Source: Candidatus Cloacimonadota bacterium (GTDB lineage: Bacteria; Cloacimonadota; Cloacimonadia; Cloacimonadales; Cloacimonadaceae). From it: a stretch of 47,177 bases of DNA. Shown in pieces: positions 16,642-26,300 of the stretch; position 1 is the first letter of the stretch, and every line of letters starts with the position of its first letter. Location: positions 1 to 47,177 of the forward strand of contig JAHDQK010000050.1 in assembly GCA_018433885.1 (NCBI GenBank), given 5' to 3'. A program made the position numbers and the translations under genes. Under the pieces are notes generated by a model. The model was not told the origin of the DNA and did not search any database. It saw only the letters and a program-made list of their open reading frames with translations.

Positions 16642-17654
16642 AACTTATTCTCCGGTAAGAGGTCGATGATGTGCCGCGCGACCCGCTCCCCAGCTTTGCC
16701 ATCCAGTTTATCAAAGAACACTTTGTTTGCCTGCTGGCGTTCTTGGGCAAGGGCGGCTGGCTTTGCCAAAGCCAGATCCAGAGCGCCTGCGAGTTCCTCG
16801 AAACTTTCAATTTGGATGCTGATCCCGGCAATGATGTCGTACACTTCCGGCACCGAACGGCGCGCGGCAGGGATCTTCCAGCTGATCATGGGTTTATCCA
16901 ATGCACAGATTTCGGCAATGATGGAGGATGTATCCACTATGCATACATCGGCATCCGGGATGTGGTGCAGAGGGTTGTCTTCAATAAAACTGATCCCCTG
17001 CATCGCGCGGAGCCGCTGGATGTATTCCGGATTTGTCCAGGGATGCACGCTAACCGCGATCTCGTAACGATCCGTGAGTTCATGCAGATGGTCGATCCAT
17101 CTGCCGATGCCACTCATGCCGCTACTATCGTAGGTTGCAGTAAATAGTAGTTTGGGCTTGGCCCCACTTCTTTTGGGGATGGCTGGGGGCGGCAGATAGG
17201 GATCCAGCTTGGGATATCCGCCTACCTTTCCGCAAGTTACGCCGATACTCACCGCGTTGTCCAAATCCATTTGGGAGCTGAACATATAGAGACTGAAGGG
17301 GAGATAGTTTTTGGCGGAAGTACGGCGTTTGAAATGGTAAGCACCATGCATCATGCCGATCTTGATAACCTTCTGAGAGGGGAACTTGTGTGCGGATACC
17401 CGGCACATGATCACCGCCTTGGGAAACGCGGGCAGTTTGCGCACGGAAAAGCCTTTGCCCTTCAGAAACTCATAGGTTTCCCGCTTGTCGGTAACTATGG
17501 GGATGGGGTTTAGATATTTCTGTACCGGCAGCCAAATCTCCAGATCCACCGGAGTGTGGCAATAAAACACCGTCTCTTGGCGTTTGTGCAACAAGTTCAA
17601 CAGACGCCATCCCGCGCTGTAAAACGGCTTGAACAAGTAGTAGGAAAATACCAT
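16638..17654 (-). CDS. CDP-glycerol glycerophosphotransferase-like protein
   Basis: A 338-residue GT-B-fold protein. The C-terminal half has the pattern of the CDP-glycerol:poly(glycerophosphate) glycerophosphotransferase family: SVHPWTNPE followed by DADVCIVDTSSIIAEICALDKPMI-type nucleotide-binding strands near 240-262. In Gram-positives the family builds teichoic acids; in Gram-negatives it can add glycerol- or sugar-phosphate to surface glycans. Hydrophobic residues at the N-terminus suggest membrane association. It lies in a run of glycan genes with one- and four-base overlaps. Family placement is fairly firm; donor and acceptor are not known. Confidence 0.75.
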   Translation of the reverse strand: MVFSYYLFKPFYSAGWRLLNLLHKRQETVFYCHTPVDLEIWLPVQKYLNPIPIVTDKRETYEFLKGKGFSVRKLPAFPKAVIMCRVSAHKFPSQKVIKIGMMHGAYHFKRRTSAKNYLPFSLYMFSSQMDLDNAVSIGVTCGKVGGYPKLDPYLPPPAIPKRSGAKPKLLFTATYDSSGMSGIGRWIDHLHELTDRYEIAVSVHPWTNPEYIQRLRAMQGISFIEDNPLHHIPDADVCIVDTSSIIAEICALDKPMISWKIPAARRSVPEVYDIIAGISIQIESFEELAGALDLALAKPAALAQERQQANKVFFDKLDGKAGERVARHIIDLLPENKL

Positions 17655-18694
17655 CAGGTGTTCACAAAGTAGTGCAAAGCTCTGGCAAGTTCTACCTCGA
17701 AACTGGCATGACCGGGATTGAACTTCCAGGTGGAATCTTCATAAAACCAGTATCCTGGAGCGTTCAGGATCGTGAAAATGCCGAAATGCTGAGCTTGGAA
17801 TTCGAAAAGATGTATCCGGGAATCCCGATCCACTCCCAAATCCACCGAAAGGCTGGGAACATCAAGTTTGGCGCGGATTTCTGCCGTGTATTGCAACAAC
17901 CGCTGGGGGTCCTTGAGCTCGAAATCGAAATGTTTGGAGCCGCTTGCCCGGAAATCTCCCTTGCGGTTCAGCCGTTTGGATATGTAGTAATGCTCGCCCA
18001 ACGCCACCACTCGATAGTCGCAATCCAGATTGGGAATAAAATCCTGCAACATGAAGGGGATCTCGGGGGTGATGTAATCCTGATAGAGCCGGGCATCCCG
18101 CTTCAGGTCGTAATTTGGGTAACCGGGGAACTTCTTGTTCTTGCGCAGATATTTACGGCTGAAGAAATCCCAACGTTGATACAGCCCCGGTTTGGGTTCC
18201 AGCTTGCCAAGCTCTTTTAGAATATCCTCTTTACTGTGCACCAAGGCTACTCCGCGGCTGTTTGAGCCATCCAAGGTCTTGAACACCAAAGGAAACTTCA
18301 GGTCGTAGTTATCCAGCTCGCGCTTGCTACTGAAATACAGGCTGTTCAGATCCCCAAAACCCAGCTCCCGCCGCAAGTATTCCTGCCAGCCTTTGTTGGC
18401 ATGGCAGCAAAACATCTCGAAATTGGGGATCAGGATGTTGCCCTGTTTCTTTAGGGACATCAGCAGGTCGCGTATGTAATGCTGAAGGTTCAGACGATGG
18501 CTGAAGCTATAATATACGATGCTATCTTTGATTTCTACTCTGCCGTTTGCCACTTCATGAAAATCGTGGGTTTTCACCTCGAAGCCCAAGGCACGAAGTT
18601 CCTTGATAAAAGCTTGGGTATCGATGCTCACCCAAGGCTTGCGGGTCTGCCCGATAAAGCCATCATATCCGGTAAGAACGTGGATCGTTTTCAC
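17654..18694 (-). CDS. ATP-grasp family protein in the glycan cluster
   Basis: A 346-residue soluble protein. ATP-grasp hallmarks are seen: FPLVFKTLDGSNSRGVALV (134-152, Lys139 and the glycine-rich loop), LQDFIPNLDCDYRVVALG (216-233) and the metal-binding end SVDLGVD...LFEFQAQHFG with D285 and E298. The usual final Asn of the ExN triad appears as Gln300. ATP-grasp enzymes ligate a carboxylate to an amine or thiol through an acyl phosphate. Between a glycerophosphotransferase-like gene and a heptosyltransferase-like gene, it may add an amino acid or similar group to the glycan; this is inference. It overlaps its neighbours by one and four bases. Confidence 0.75.
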   Translation of the reverse strand: MKTIHVLTGYDGFIGQTRKPWVSIDTQAFIKELRALGFEVKTHDFHEVANGRVEIKDSIVYYSFSHRLNLQHYIRDLLMSLKKQGNILIPNFEMFCCHANKGWQEYLRRELGFGDLNSLYFSSKRELDNYDLKFPLVFKTLDGSNSRGVALVHSKEDILKELGKLEPKPGLYQRWDFFSRKYLRKNKKFPGYPNYDLKRDARLYQDYITPEIPFMLQDFIPNLDCDYRVVALGEHYYISKRLNRKGDFRASGSKHFDFELKDPQRLLQYTAEIRAKLDVPSLSVDLGVDRDSRIHLFEFQAQHFGIFTILNAPGYWFYEDSTWKFNPGHASFEVELARALHYFVNT

Positions 18695-19716
18695 TTATTA
18701 ATCCTGGAAATCATGGCATCCAGCCATAGTTTGCAAGCGGAAACTACCTTCTCGCTGGAAAGCGTATCGATGCGGTCTCCTGCCAGTTTGGGATCACGGT
18801 TATCTGGCTCTACACAAACATGGATGTCGGTGTCCGGCGGGGTCCAGTGACGATGCCAGAAATGGCCAAAGGGAGTGAAAGTAGGTAAACCAGCACCAAT
18901 GGCGAGATGCCGGGGACCGCTATCGTTACCCACCCAGAGGTCTGCTTTTTCATACATAGCCGCCAGGGTGTGGAGACTGTCGATCTTGTAATCGATTTCT
19001 GGGGATGCCTCTTGCATCAGGCGTTTCACTTCCTCCACAAGATGCTTTTCTCCGGGTCCCCAAGTGAAGATGATCTTCACGGGATAGTTTTGCAGGATAA
19101 AATCACACAAACGGGCAAAATGGGGAGGCTTCCACAAGCGTTTGGAGACCTTGGAGACTGGCGAAACAATCATCACAATATCGCTATTAGAGATGCCTTG
19201 TTTGGCAAAAATGGCGTTTGCTGCCTGCCGATGAACCTCTGAGTAATAAACCTTGGGGATCGTGAGCGATGCGGGCTGGCTCAGGATGTGGTTGGCAAGG
19301 CGCAGCTTTTCGATCGGGACATAAGTATCCAGATCGTAATCCGGCAATAACACATCGTAGCCAATATTACGGCGCGCGGATCGAAAAGAGATTTTCCTTC
19401 TGGCACGGATCAGCAAGGCGAATTGATGGCTGCGGGGGTTCTTGTGAAAATCGATGAGGATATCGTAAAGAGGTTTTCTCAACCGCCGTAGAAACCCCAG
19501 GTAGGGAAATAGCGGAGTCTTCTTGCCCCAGATGATGAAACGGTCGATCCCCGGGTGATACCGCAGAATTTCATAAGCAACGTCGCTGGTGATGAAGGTG
19601 ATTTCCGCTTTGGGATACTCCCTGCGGATCGCCGCTATGGAAGGCTCGCACATCAGGGTATCCCCAATGGCTTTAAGTTGCATTAGGGCGATATGTTTAA
19701 CGTCTGCCGGCTTCAT
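18691..19716 (-). CDS. Glycosyltransferase family 9 (heptosyltransferase-like)
   Basis: A GT-B enzyme of 341 residues like ADP-heptose:LPS heptosyltransferases. The N-terminus has IALMQLKAIGDTLMCEPSI, the family's RxxxxGDxLM pattern. The C-terminal domain has VSPVSKVSKRLWKPPHFARL and WVGNDSGPRHLAIGAGLPT, the conserved donor-binding D-S-G-x-x-H motif. This supports an LPS-type inner core in this organism. Its C-terminal codons overlap the ATP-grasp gene, and its start overlaps the GT2 gene by 20 bases. Confidence 0.92.
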   Translation of the reverse strand: MKPADVKHIALMQLKAIGDTLMCEPSIAAIRREYPKAEITFITSDVAYEILRYHPGIDRFIIWGKKTPLFPYLGFLRRLRKPLYDILIDFHKNPRSHQFALLIRARRKISFRSARRNIGYDVLLPDYDLDTYVPIEKLRLANHILSQPASLTIPKVYYSEVHRQAANAIFAKQGISNSDIVMIVSPVSKVSKRLWKPPHFARLCDFILQNYPVKIIFTWGPGEKHLVEEVKRLMQEASPEIDYKIDSLHTLAAMYEKADLWVGNDSGPRHLAIGAGLPTFTPFGHFWHRHWTPPDTDIHVCVEPDNRDPKLAGDRIDTLSSEKVVSACKLWLDAMISRINK

Positions 19717-20470
19717 GATTCATCTCAGCGAGAATGATGTGTTTCATAGCCACATTCACGGCTCCCAGCGCACATACCACCAAGCCTTCGATACCATCTC
19801 TAAAGCCGCCTTTGATGATGTAGAATTGCAAGAATTTGCCTACCGGACGCAGGGTAAAATGCCACCAACGGGCGCGTTTGCCGGCATCGAACATATCCTG
19901 CGCCTGCCAGCGGGAGTAGCGCGCCATCTTACGGAAATGATCCGAGAAACTGCCGATGGGATTGTGGATTATATAGTATTTCGCGGGCATCTCCTTCTTG
20001 TTGTCCAGGCGAAGCTGAGCGTGAACTCTGGCGGGACGCCAATAGCGGGTGGCATGCTTGGTCATCACTAGACGCTTTCCTCTGCTACTAAGTAGATCTT
20101 GGTGTTTTAGCAACTTCCCAAATATCTGGGTACGGATCAGGAACAGGTAGCCATCGTGGGTTTCATCGCCACTTTTCAGGATTTCGATGATCTTCTCCCG
20201 CAGGGGGTCGGAACACACTTCGTCCGAATCTAAAGTAAAGGTCCATTTAGTTTTTACGTGGGGAATGCCCCAAATGCGCTGTTCCATATAGTTTTCGTAT
20301 TCATGTTGTAGAAAGCGTACCTTGGGATAAGACTTGGCAATTGCTTCCGTGGTATCAGTGCTGAAGGAATCCACCACAATGATCTCATCGCACCAATACA
20401 GGCTGTCCAAGCAAGCCTTCAGGGTACGTTCGTTATTCTGAGTAAGCACAAAACCGGTAACATCAAGCAT
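19697..20470 (-). CDS. Glycosyltransferase family 2 (LPS core, WaaE-like)
   Basis: A 257-residue GT-A enzyme. The nucleotide-sugar site is marked by CDEIIVVDSFSTDTT (27-41) and the metal-binding DSD at 81-83. The C-terminal part with RPARVHAQLRL, SDHFRKMARYSRWQA and KFLQFYIIKGGFRDG matches the WaaE/KdtX-like group that adds glucose to the LPS core. AGGAGGA lies just before its ATG. It directly follows the MsbA-like exporter gene. Confidence 0.9.
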   Translation of the reverse strand: MLDVTGFVLTQNNERTLKACLDSLYWCDEIIVVDSFSTDTTEAIAKSYPKVRFLQHEYENYMEQRIWGIPHVKTKWTFTLDSDEVCSDPLREKIIEILKSGDETHDGYLFLIRTQIFGKLLKHQDLLSSRGKRLVMTKHATRYWRPARVHAQLRLDNKKEMPAKYYIIHNPIGSFSDHFRKMARYSRWQAQDMFDAGKRARWWHFTLRPVGKFLQFYIIKGGFRDGIEGLVVCALGAVNVAMKHIILAEMNHEAGRR

Positions 20471-20478
20471 TCTTCCTC

Positions 20479-22401
20479 CTACTTGCTAAACTGTAGATTG
20501 TACAGGGTCTGATACCGCGGGCAGGTCTTCAGCAGCTCCTCGTTGTTGCCTATACCCACGATCCTTCCGGCTTCTAAAACCACAATTTTATCCGCAGCCA
20601 GAATCGTGGAGAGCCGGTGTGCGATCAGGATCACAGTGCGGTTCCGGGTAGCTTCGTCGATGGCATCCTGCACTTTACGTTCACTTTCCGTATCTAAAGC
20701 GCTGGTGGCTTCATCGAAGATCAGGATCGGCGGATTGCCCACAATGGCGCGGGCGATGCAGAGCCGTTGCCGCTGACCACCAGAAAGGTTCAAGCCTTTA
20801 ATATCCAAGAGCTGATCATATTTATCCGGAAAACTATCGATGAACTCATCCGCGTGAGCAATCTGGGCAGCCCGGAGGATATCGACATCCGTAAGCGCTT
20901 TCCTGCTGCCATAGGCGATGTTTTCACGGATGGATTTAGTAAACAGCACGCTATCCTGGGTGACCACGCCAAAGAGTGCGCGAAGATCGTCCAGCTTAAT
21001 CTGCCGGATATCGGTGCCATCGATCAGGATTCTGCCGCCCTTCACATCGTAGAGCCGGTTGATCAGGTTTGTAACCGTGGTCTTCCCGCCTCCGCTGGCA
21101 CCCACGAAGGCTACTTTGCTGCCTTTTTTTATGGTAAGATCAAGTTTATCCAATACATTCTTACCAGGTTTGTAGTAAAAATCCACCTGCTCAAAGGTGA
21201 TGGAATCCACAAAATCCGGTTTGCTGATGGCGTTTTCGTCATCTTTGATGCTGGATTCCTGATTCAATACAAGCGCGATGCGGTCCAGAGATACCGTCGC
21301 TTTCTTGATCTCGGTATAAAGCTGGGTAACGCTCTTCATGGGATGCAACATTGAAAACACAGCAAACAAAAAGGCGGTGAAATCCCCCAAAGAAAAACCC
21401 GCAGCGGGATCCAGGATCATACCCCCGCCGATGATCACCACCACTACCCCGGTAATCGCAGAATTGAGCTCCGATAAAGGCACATTGAGCGCAGCATAAA
21501 TCTGAGACTTCTGCCACTGGCGCAGATGGTTCCGGTTGATCTTGCTGAAGGCTGCAAATTCGTCCTCTTCCCGGCGAAATGCCTTCACGATCTTGATACT
21601 GTTCAAAACTTCTTCCACGACGCTGAACATCGCGGATATCTGGCTCTGGATGCGGCGTGAATACTTCTTGATCTTCTTGCCCAGATAACCGATAGTGAAG
21701 GTAAGCAGAGGTACTACCAGCAGGCTGTAAACAAACAACCTGGCATTGAGAAATACCGCGAGATACATGTAAACGATCACGGTGCTGATGTCGCGAATGC
21801 TGTTGAATACGGCAAAGATGAACTGATTGGAGACGATCTCCACATCGTTTACCATCCGCACAATAGCGTCTCCCACCTGGTTTTTCCCAAAGAACTCCAA
21901 GCTTTGGTTCAGATACCGGCGAAACATATGTGCACGCATATCGCGGATAGTTCTACCCCGGATCACCACAAAGAAACTGCGATTGGCAAAATATGCGAGA
22001 TTCTTCAACACGATGATGGCCACGATCGCCATGCACAATAGATATAGCAAAGATAAGGAATCGCTTACCAGCATGATTTCTTTCAGATCTTCCCAGAGCG
22101 GGGCAAGAGCATCCAAAGATCTAATCTGCCACAAAGAACCGGTTTTAACGCCAAAATCCGACACTGCTCCACGCAGAGCGGCAAGGATATCCTTGGAATT
22201 GTGGTAAAGTATCTCCGGTTTATTGGGATTGAACACAAAATCGAATAGCGGGATCAGGATGGTGATGCTCACACCGCTGAAGAGGGCGTAAAGTGCCATA
22301 GCGACGAGTCCGGCGATGATATGGGGCCAATAGCGGAACATCATCCTATAAAGCAGGATCAGGTTTCCACCGCGATTTTCTGTGTGCTCTTTTCTATCCA
22401 T
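20479..22401 (-). CDS. ABC exporter, fused permease and ATPase (MsbA-like)
   Basis: A 640-residue half-transporter likely to flip a lipid-linked glycan or lipid A across the inner membrane as a homodimer. Six transmembrane segments lie in the first 330 residues. The nucleotide-binding domain has Walker A GASGGGKTT (434-442), LSGGQ (539-543), Walker B ILIFDE (559-564) and the switch His595 (AHRLST). The frame continues upstream into the tRNA gene, so the ATG at 22401 is the first plausible start. No clear ribosome binding site precedes it, and a terminator ends 10 bases upstream. The neighbouring glycosyltransferases support a lipopolysaccharide role, but the substrate is inferred. Confidence 0.9.
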   Translation of the reverse strand: MDRKEHTENRGGNLILLYRMMFRYWPHIIAGLVAMALYALFSGVSITILIPLFDFVFNPNKPEILYHNSKDILAALRGAVSDFGVKTGSLWQIRSLDALAPLWEDLKEIMLVSDSLSLLYLLCMAIVAIIVLKNLAYFANRSFFVVIRGRTIRDMRAHMFRRYLNQSLEFFGKNQVGDAIVRMVNDVEIVSNQFIFAVFNSIRDISTVIVYMYLAVFLNARLFVYSLLVVPLLTFTIGYLGKKIKKYSRRIQSQISAMFSVVEEVLNSIKIVKAFRREEDEFAAFSKINRNHLRQWQKSQIYAALNVPLSELNSAITGVVVVIIGGGMILDPAAGFSLGDFTAFLFAVFSMLHPMKSVTQLYTEIKKATVSLDRIALVLNQESSIKDDENAISKPDFVDSITFEQVDFYYKPGKNVLDKLDLTIKKGSKVAFVGASGGGKTTVTNLINRLYDVKGGRILIDGTDIRQIKLDDLRALFGVVTQDSVLFTKSIRENIAYGSRKALTDVDILRAAQIAHADEFIDSFPDKYDQLLDIKGLNLSGGQRQRLCIARAIVGNPPILIFDEATSALDTESERKVQDAIDEATRNRTVILIAHRLSTILAADKIVVLEAGRIVGIGNNEELLKTCPRYQTLYNLQFSK

Positions 22402-22411
22402 ATTGCGCCAA

Positions 22412-22435
22412 TAAAAAAAGCCAGCAAATGCTGGC
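22412..22435 (-). terminator. Rho-independent terminator after tRNA-Arg
   Basis: Perfect six-base stem GCCAGC/GCTGGC (22420-22425 and 22430-22435), loop AAAT in the plus strand, and seven T in the minus strand after it. It lies between the tRNA and the start of the ABC exporter gene. Confidence 0.85.
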
Positions 22436-22446
22436 AAGAAAAAAAG

Positions 22447-22523
22447 TGGCACGCCCTAAGGGAGTCGAACCCCTAACCTTCTGATCCGTAGTCAGATGCT
22501 CTATCCAATTGAGCTAAGGGCGC
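22447..22523 (-). tRNA. tRNA-Arg (anticodon ACG)
   Basis: A full cloverleaf of 77 bases including an encoded CCA. The acceptor stem is GCGCCCT with AGGGCGT (G1-U72 is a wobble), the D arm GCTC...GAGC and the anticodon stem TCTGA/TCAGA with loop CTACGGA, giving anticodon ACG. The T arm is AGGGG-TTCGACT-CCCTT, the discriminator G. The A34 is normally edited to inosine by TadA in bacteria. Confidence 0.97.
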
Positions 22524-22536
22524 ACAACGTTTTTCC

Positions 22537-22565
22537 ATTCATTTTCAATCCCGCTTTTCTGTCAA
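22537..22565 (-). promoter_or_regulatory. Candidate promoter of tRNA-Arg
   Basis: On the minus strand, a perfect -35 TTGACA (22560-22565), 17-base spacer and a weak -10-like ATGAAT (22537-22542). They lie 13 bases before the tRNA 5' end. Confidence 0.45.
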
Positions 22566-22636
22566 TGAAAAAATGCGCATTAGGGATTTTCTAGCCATAA
22601 AGACCATCCATAAGATATGCAACGTTTGCTCCTTGT

Positions 22637-22897
22637 TTACATTCTTTGGATCTCTACAGAGGCAAATCCAGAGCGTTCAGAAATTCTTTTGCGCATCTGT
22701 GTAATCTCGCCGAGAGTTCCCCATGGAAAAAAAAGCCAATAAATACAATTGTTCACCTCCTCGCAATTCATTAGTAAATGGTAATATAGAGATGTTTTGA
22801 TATTTTTGCTTGACAGTTTATTCATAAATGAAAGCATCGTTTCAGATAGATATGAGCTATCTGCAGACGTAAAATATAAATTACTTTTATGATTCAT
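22637..22897 (-). CDS. Hypothetical small protein, doubtful
   Basis: An open frame of 86 codons with an AAGG just before its ATG. Its composition (many Ser, Asn, Lys and a mid-protein hydrophobic YWLFFPWG patch) shows no domain I recognise. It stands alone, divergent from the secreted beta-helix gene and upstream of tRNA-Arg. It could equally be chance in an AT-rich spacer. Confidence 0.25.
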   Translation of the reverse strand: MNHKSNLYFTSADSSYLSETMLSFMNKLSSKNIKTSLYYHLLMNCEEVNNCIYWLFFPWGTLGEITQMRKRISERSGFASVEIQRM

Positions 22898-23314
22898 ACC
22901 TTACCAATATTCAAAGAATGTCAAACAAGGAGAAGGAATATGGTGTGTCTAGCCGAAGTGAAGCAAGCGAGCATTTGCGCGGGATCACCCTGCATTTCGC
23001 AGGATGATACAGCTCATGAAGCGCGATTCATGAACGCGAGATAAATATAACCTGTCGTATCGAATATCCATCTTTACCTATAGTCTCACCTGTTAAGAAA
23101 TAATCGTCGCACATTATAACTATATAGTGAGATTAGGGATTAGATGGAGCTTCGAGCTAACGCCAGTCGATATCAGAAATAGCTATAACCGGACAACCGG
23201 AAGTTCCAGACGAGAGCCCTAACAACGCCTCGAAAGGTCTTTTCTTAGCAGCGATAAGCTATTTACAGACTGGCACAGAACTCAACTAGAGAATCTCAAC
23301 TAAGGAGAACCTTA
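22898..23314 (+). other. Long, structure-rich leader of the beta-helix gene
   Basis: No gene is seen in these 417 bases, but nested inverted repeats are dense. They are a near-perfect hairpin around CCTGC/GCAGG (22984-23008), TCATGA repeated at 23014-23019 and 23028-23033, the stem TAGTCTCAC/GTGAGATTA (23081-23089 with 23127-23135, one G-U pair), and the multibranched element 23162-23274. AAGGAG precedes the ATG at 23315. It probably belongs to the mRNA leader of the downstream gene or contains a separate small RNA. Confidence 0.5.
23162..23274 (+). ncRNA. Candidate structured RNA / riboswitch-like element
   Basis: A closing helix GCCAGTC (23162-23168) pairs with GACTGGC (23268-23274). Inside it AAATAGCT (23177-23184) pairs perfectly with AGCTATTT (23257-23264). 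These enclose a small hairpin CCGG-ACAA-CCGG (23189-23200) and a stem CC-aga-CGAG pairing with CTCG-aaa-GG (23206-23237). This gives a compact multibranched fold of 113 bases ending 40 bases before the start codon. It matches no riboswitch consensus I know (TPP, cobalamin, SAM, glycine, FMN, c-di-GMP-I were considered). Pairing is seen; function is inferred. Confidence 0.4.
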
Positions 23315-26300
23315 ATGAAGAGAACAGCTCTTATTGTAGTCCTCAGCGTCCTTGCGGTTATGTCTGCCGCTTTGATATCGGACTACTATGGCCCCCCTGT
23401 TGCCTCTCAGGGCACATATACACCAATAGACGGATCTGACCCCGCTGGTTACGACGGCAACCAGACCGACGAAGAACTAAGCTGGGCAATTCCACTGGGA
23501 TTTACATTTAATTATTGTGGCGTGAACTACACAGAAGCAAAACTATCTACAAACGGATATCTTGCCATGGGTAGCAACCACTCCTGGTTTTATTCATACG
23601 ATAACATGCTCGCGTCCACAAATCCTCAATATTATCCCTTTATCGCCCCGCTGTGGGACGATCTGCAATGTGACGACATGACCTATCTGACCACAGGCAC
23701 TGCTCCCAATCGCGTTTTTACCGCTCAATGGGCAAACGCCATGTGGGATTATAGTGGATCACCGGTCCAGAACTTCCAACTGAAGCTCTACGAGACATCC
23801 AACAAGATCGAGTTTGTATATGGATCACTCACCAGTCCGAATAATCCAGGTGCCACGATAGGGATCAACACTGCTCCCGGAGGCCCCGGCCACTTCTACA
23901 GCATTACTCCCGGAGCTACAATCTCGTACTCTACCACGGTAGAAAACGACCAGGTAAATTCTATTGCCTATCTGACTTCTGGGACAACCTATACCTTCGA
24001 AGTTGCTGCTCCCAGGACTCCAGATCCCGCAGTAGCGGTATCCCCCGCAAACAACGCCAGTTCTGTTCAGATCAATTCCAACCTGATGTGGACGAGCGGT
24101 GGCGGCATCCCCACCGGTTACAGGCTGTTTTTCGGCACAGACGGCGCGGGAAGCACCAGCCCCACAAGTATCGCAAACAATCTGAATGTTGGATCATCTA
24201 CAAGCTACGACCCCATGAATGATCTTACTCCAAATACTACTTATTACTGGCAGGTTGTTCCCTATAACTCTTTGGGGAGCGCCACAAACTGCCCGATCTG
24301 GTCCTTTACGACCAGTGGACTTCCGCTCAGAGGTGAAAAAACCATCGATCCCGCCGGCAGTGGCCCCGAAAACTACAGCTCTTTTACTGCCGCCATTAAT
24401 GAACTCAACAGCGTGGGAGTCGGTCAGGACGGAGTAGTCTTCTATATTCCTGCCGGAACCACAATCAATGAAAGCACAATGATCCCCGCAATCACTACCT
24501 CAGGTAGTGCGGAAAACCCAATCTCCTTCGTAAAATCCGGAACCGGGGCAAACCCACTGGTAACCGTCCCCGCGACCACGGCATCAAACGATGCTGCTTT
24601 CCGGCTTAATAGTGCAAGCTATATCACCTTCGATGGCATCGACGTAAGCAATGCCTCCGGCTCCAGTGATCTGGAACACGGATATCTGCTTACCGACGGA
24701 GGTGCTTTTGGAGGAAGTTCTTACAACGTGATCAAGAACTGCACAATTACCCTAGACCGGACAAACATAAACAGTACTGGTGTCTATGTAGATGCCGGAT
24801 ACTCTCAGAACAACAACAACTTACTGCAAAACATCACAGTTAACGATGCATACAATGGAATCTGGATCGAAGGTATGTCTTCGTTGTCAGATCAAAATAA
24901 CGTAATCCAGGGTTGCACATTCAACGACATCGCCTCTTCTAATATTCGATGCGACTATCAGAGCGGTATGTCCGTGTTTGACAACGTGGTAAACTACCCC
25001 AGCTCAGGCAATCTGAGCAACCACATTCATGGTTTCAATAGCTACGCACTATCCAATTCCTCCGTTTACAACAACACATTCTCCGGTGGTAACCTCAGTT
25101 CGATGCTATACAACATGTTCTTCAACGTTCCTTCCGAGATTGAAGTTCATCACAACACAATCAGCGGTACCATAACCACCTCTACGTGGTGGATAGGAAT
25201 ATATGTGAACCTTGCTGAGTGGGGCACCGTAAACGTCCATCACAACGAAATCTATGATATCCAGGCAGGAATGATCGCCAGCATGATCTATACCATGCGT
25301 GGATATGAAATGAACATCAACGACAACCATATTCACAATATCACGGCTGGTTCTTTGATCCGAGCCATCCACATCATCGAGAATCTCAGCCTCGAAAGCC
25401 CCGCAAACATCTACAACAACCGGGTTCACAACCTGGAGCTTACAGGCGAAGGCCTGGAGATGATGACAGGAATTGACGTGCAGGATAGATTTGCCAATGT
25501 TTACAACAACATGATCTACGATCTGCGTAGCCCGAACTCCAACTTCGCATCTTGGGATGGATCTCCTCAGATCGCTGCGATCAGCCTCAAAGACATGCAA
25601 CCTGGACAGGCAGAACGGGGTTATGTGTATAACAACACGGTGTATCTTGATGCTGCAGGCACTCAGGACAACGCTTCCTCCACCTGCTTCTATACCACCT
25701 TTATCGGGCCTGTTGACCTGAAGAACAATATCTTCGTGAACAACAGCACACCCGGAGCAAACGGAAGAACAGTAGCTTTCGAGAAATATGGCGCGTCTTT
25801 CGACAACTTCCTCGCCACTATGGATCGGAACATCTATTATGCTGGCACTCCCAGTGCTTCCAACCTGATCTACAAGGACAGCGTAAACAGCGCTCAAACC
25901 TTGGCTGAATACAAGGCACTGAATGTCGGTAAAGATCAAAACTCTTATACCGAAAACACACCCTTCGTAAGCAACGTCGCACCCTATGATCTGCACATTG
26001 ATCCTACCGTTCCCACCTATGTGGAAGGCAATGGTGTTTATCTGCCTACCGTGCTGATCGACGACATCGATGGCGATATTCGTAGCACGACTCCGGATCT
26101 CGGCGCTGATGAAGGCGATTTCATGATCTACACCGGCGCAACCGTAACTGCTCCTGAAAACGTGAATATCAGCGTTTCCGGAGCTAACATCGAGATTAGC
26201 TGGGATGCTGTGGACGGCGCTGCCGGATACTATGTATATGCCTCCGAAGAGCCGTATGCAACCCTGCCTTGGGGTGAACCTCTGATGACCATTGACGCAC

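Noticed and set aside
22447-22523. tRNA-Arg as an integration site for a mobile element
   Set aside because: No integrase and no repeated tRNA 3' end was found in the window; the cluster downstream is ordinary core-type LPS biosynthesis.
23162-23274. RNA candidate as a cobalamin, TPP, SAM or c-di-GMP riboswitch
   Set aside because: The conserved core sequences of these classes are not present; it is left as unassigned.
25106-25996. 296-codon minus-strand open frame within the beta-helix gene
   Set aside because: Shadow produced by the Asn- and Ile-rich repeats of the real gene.
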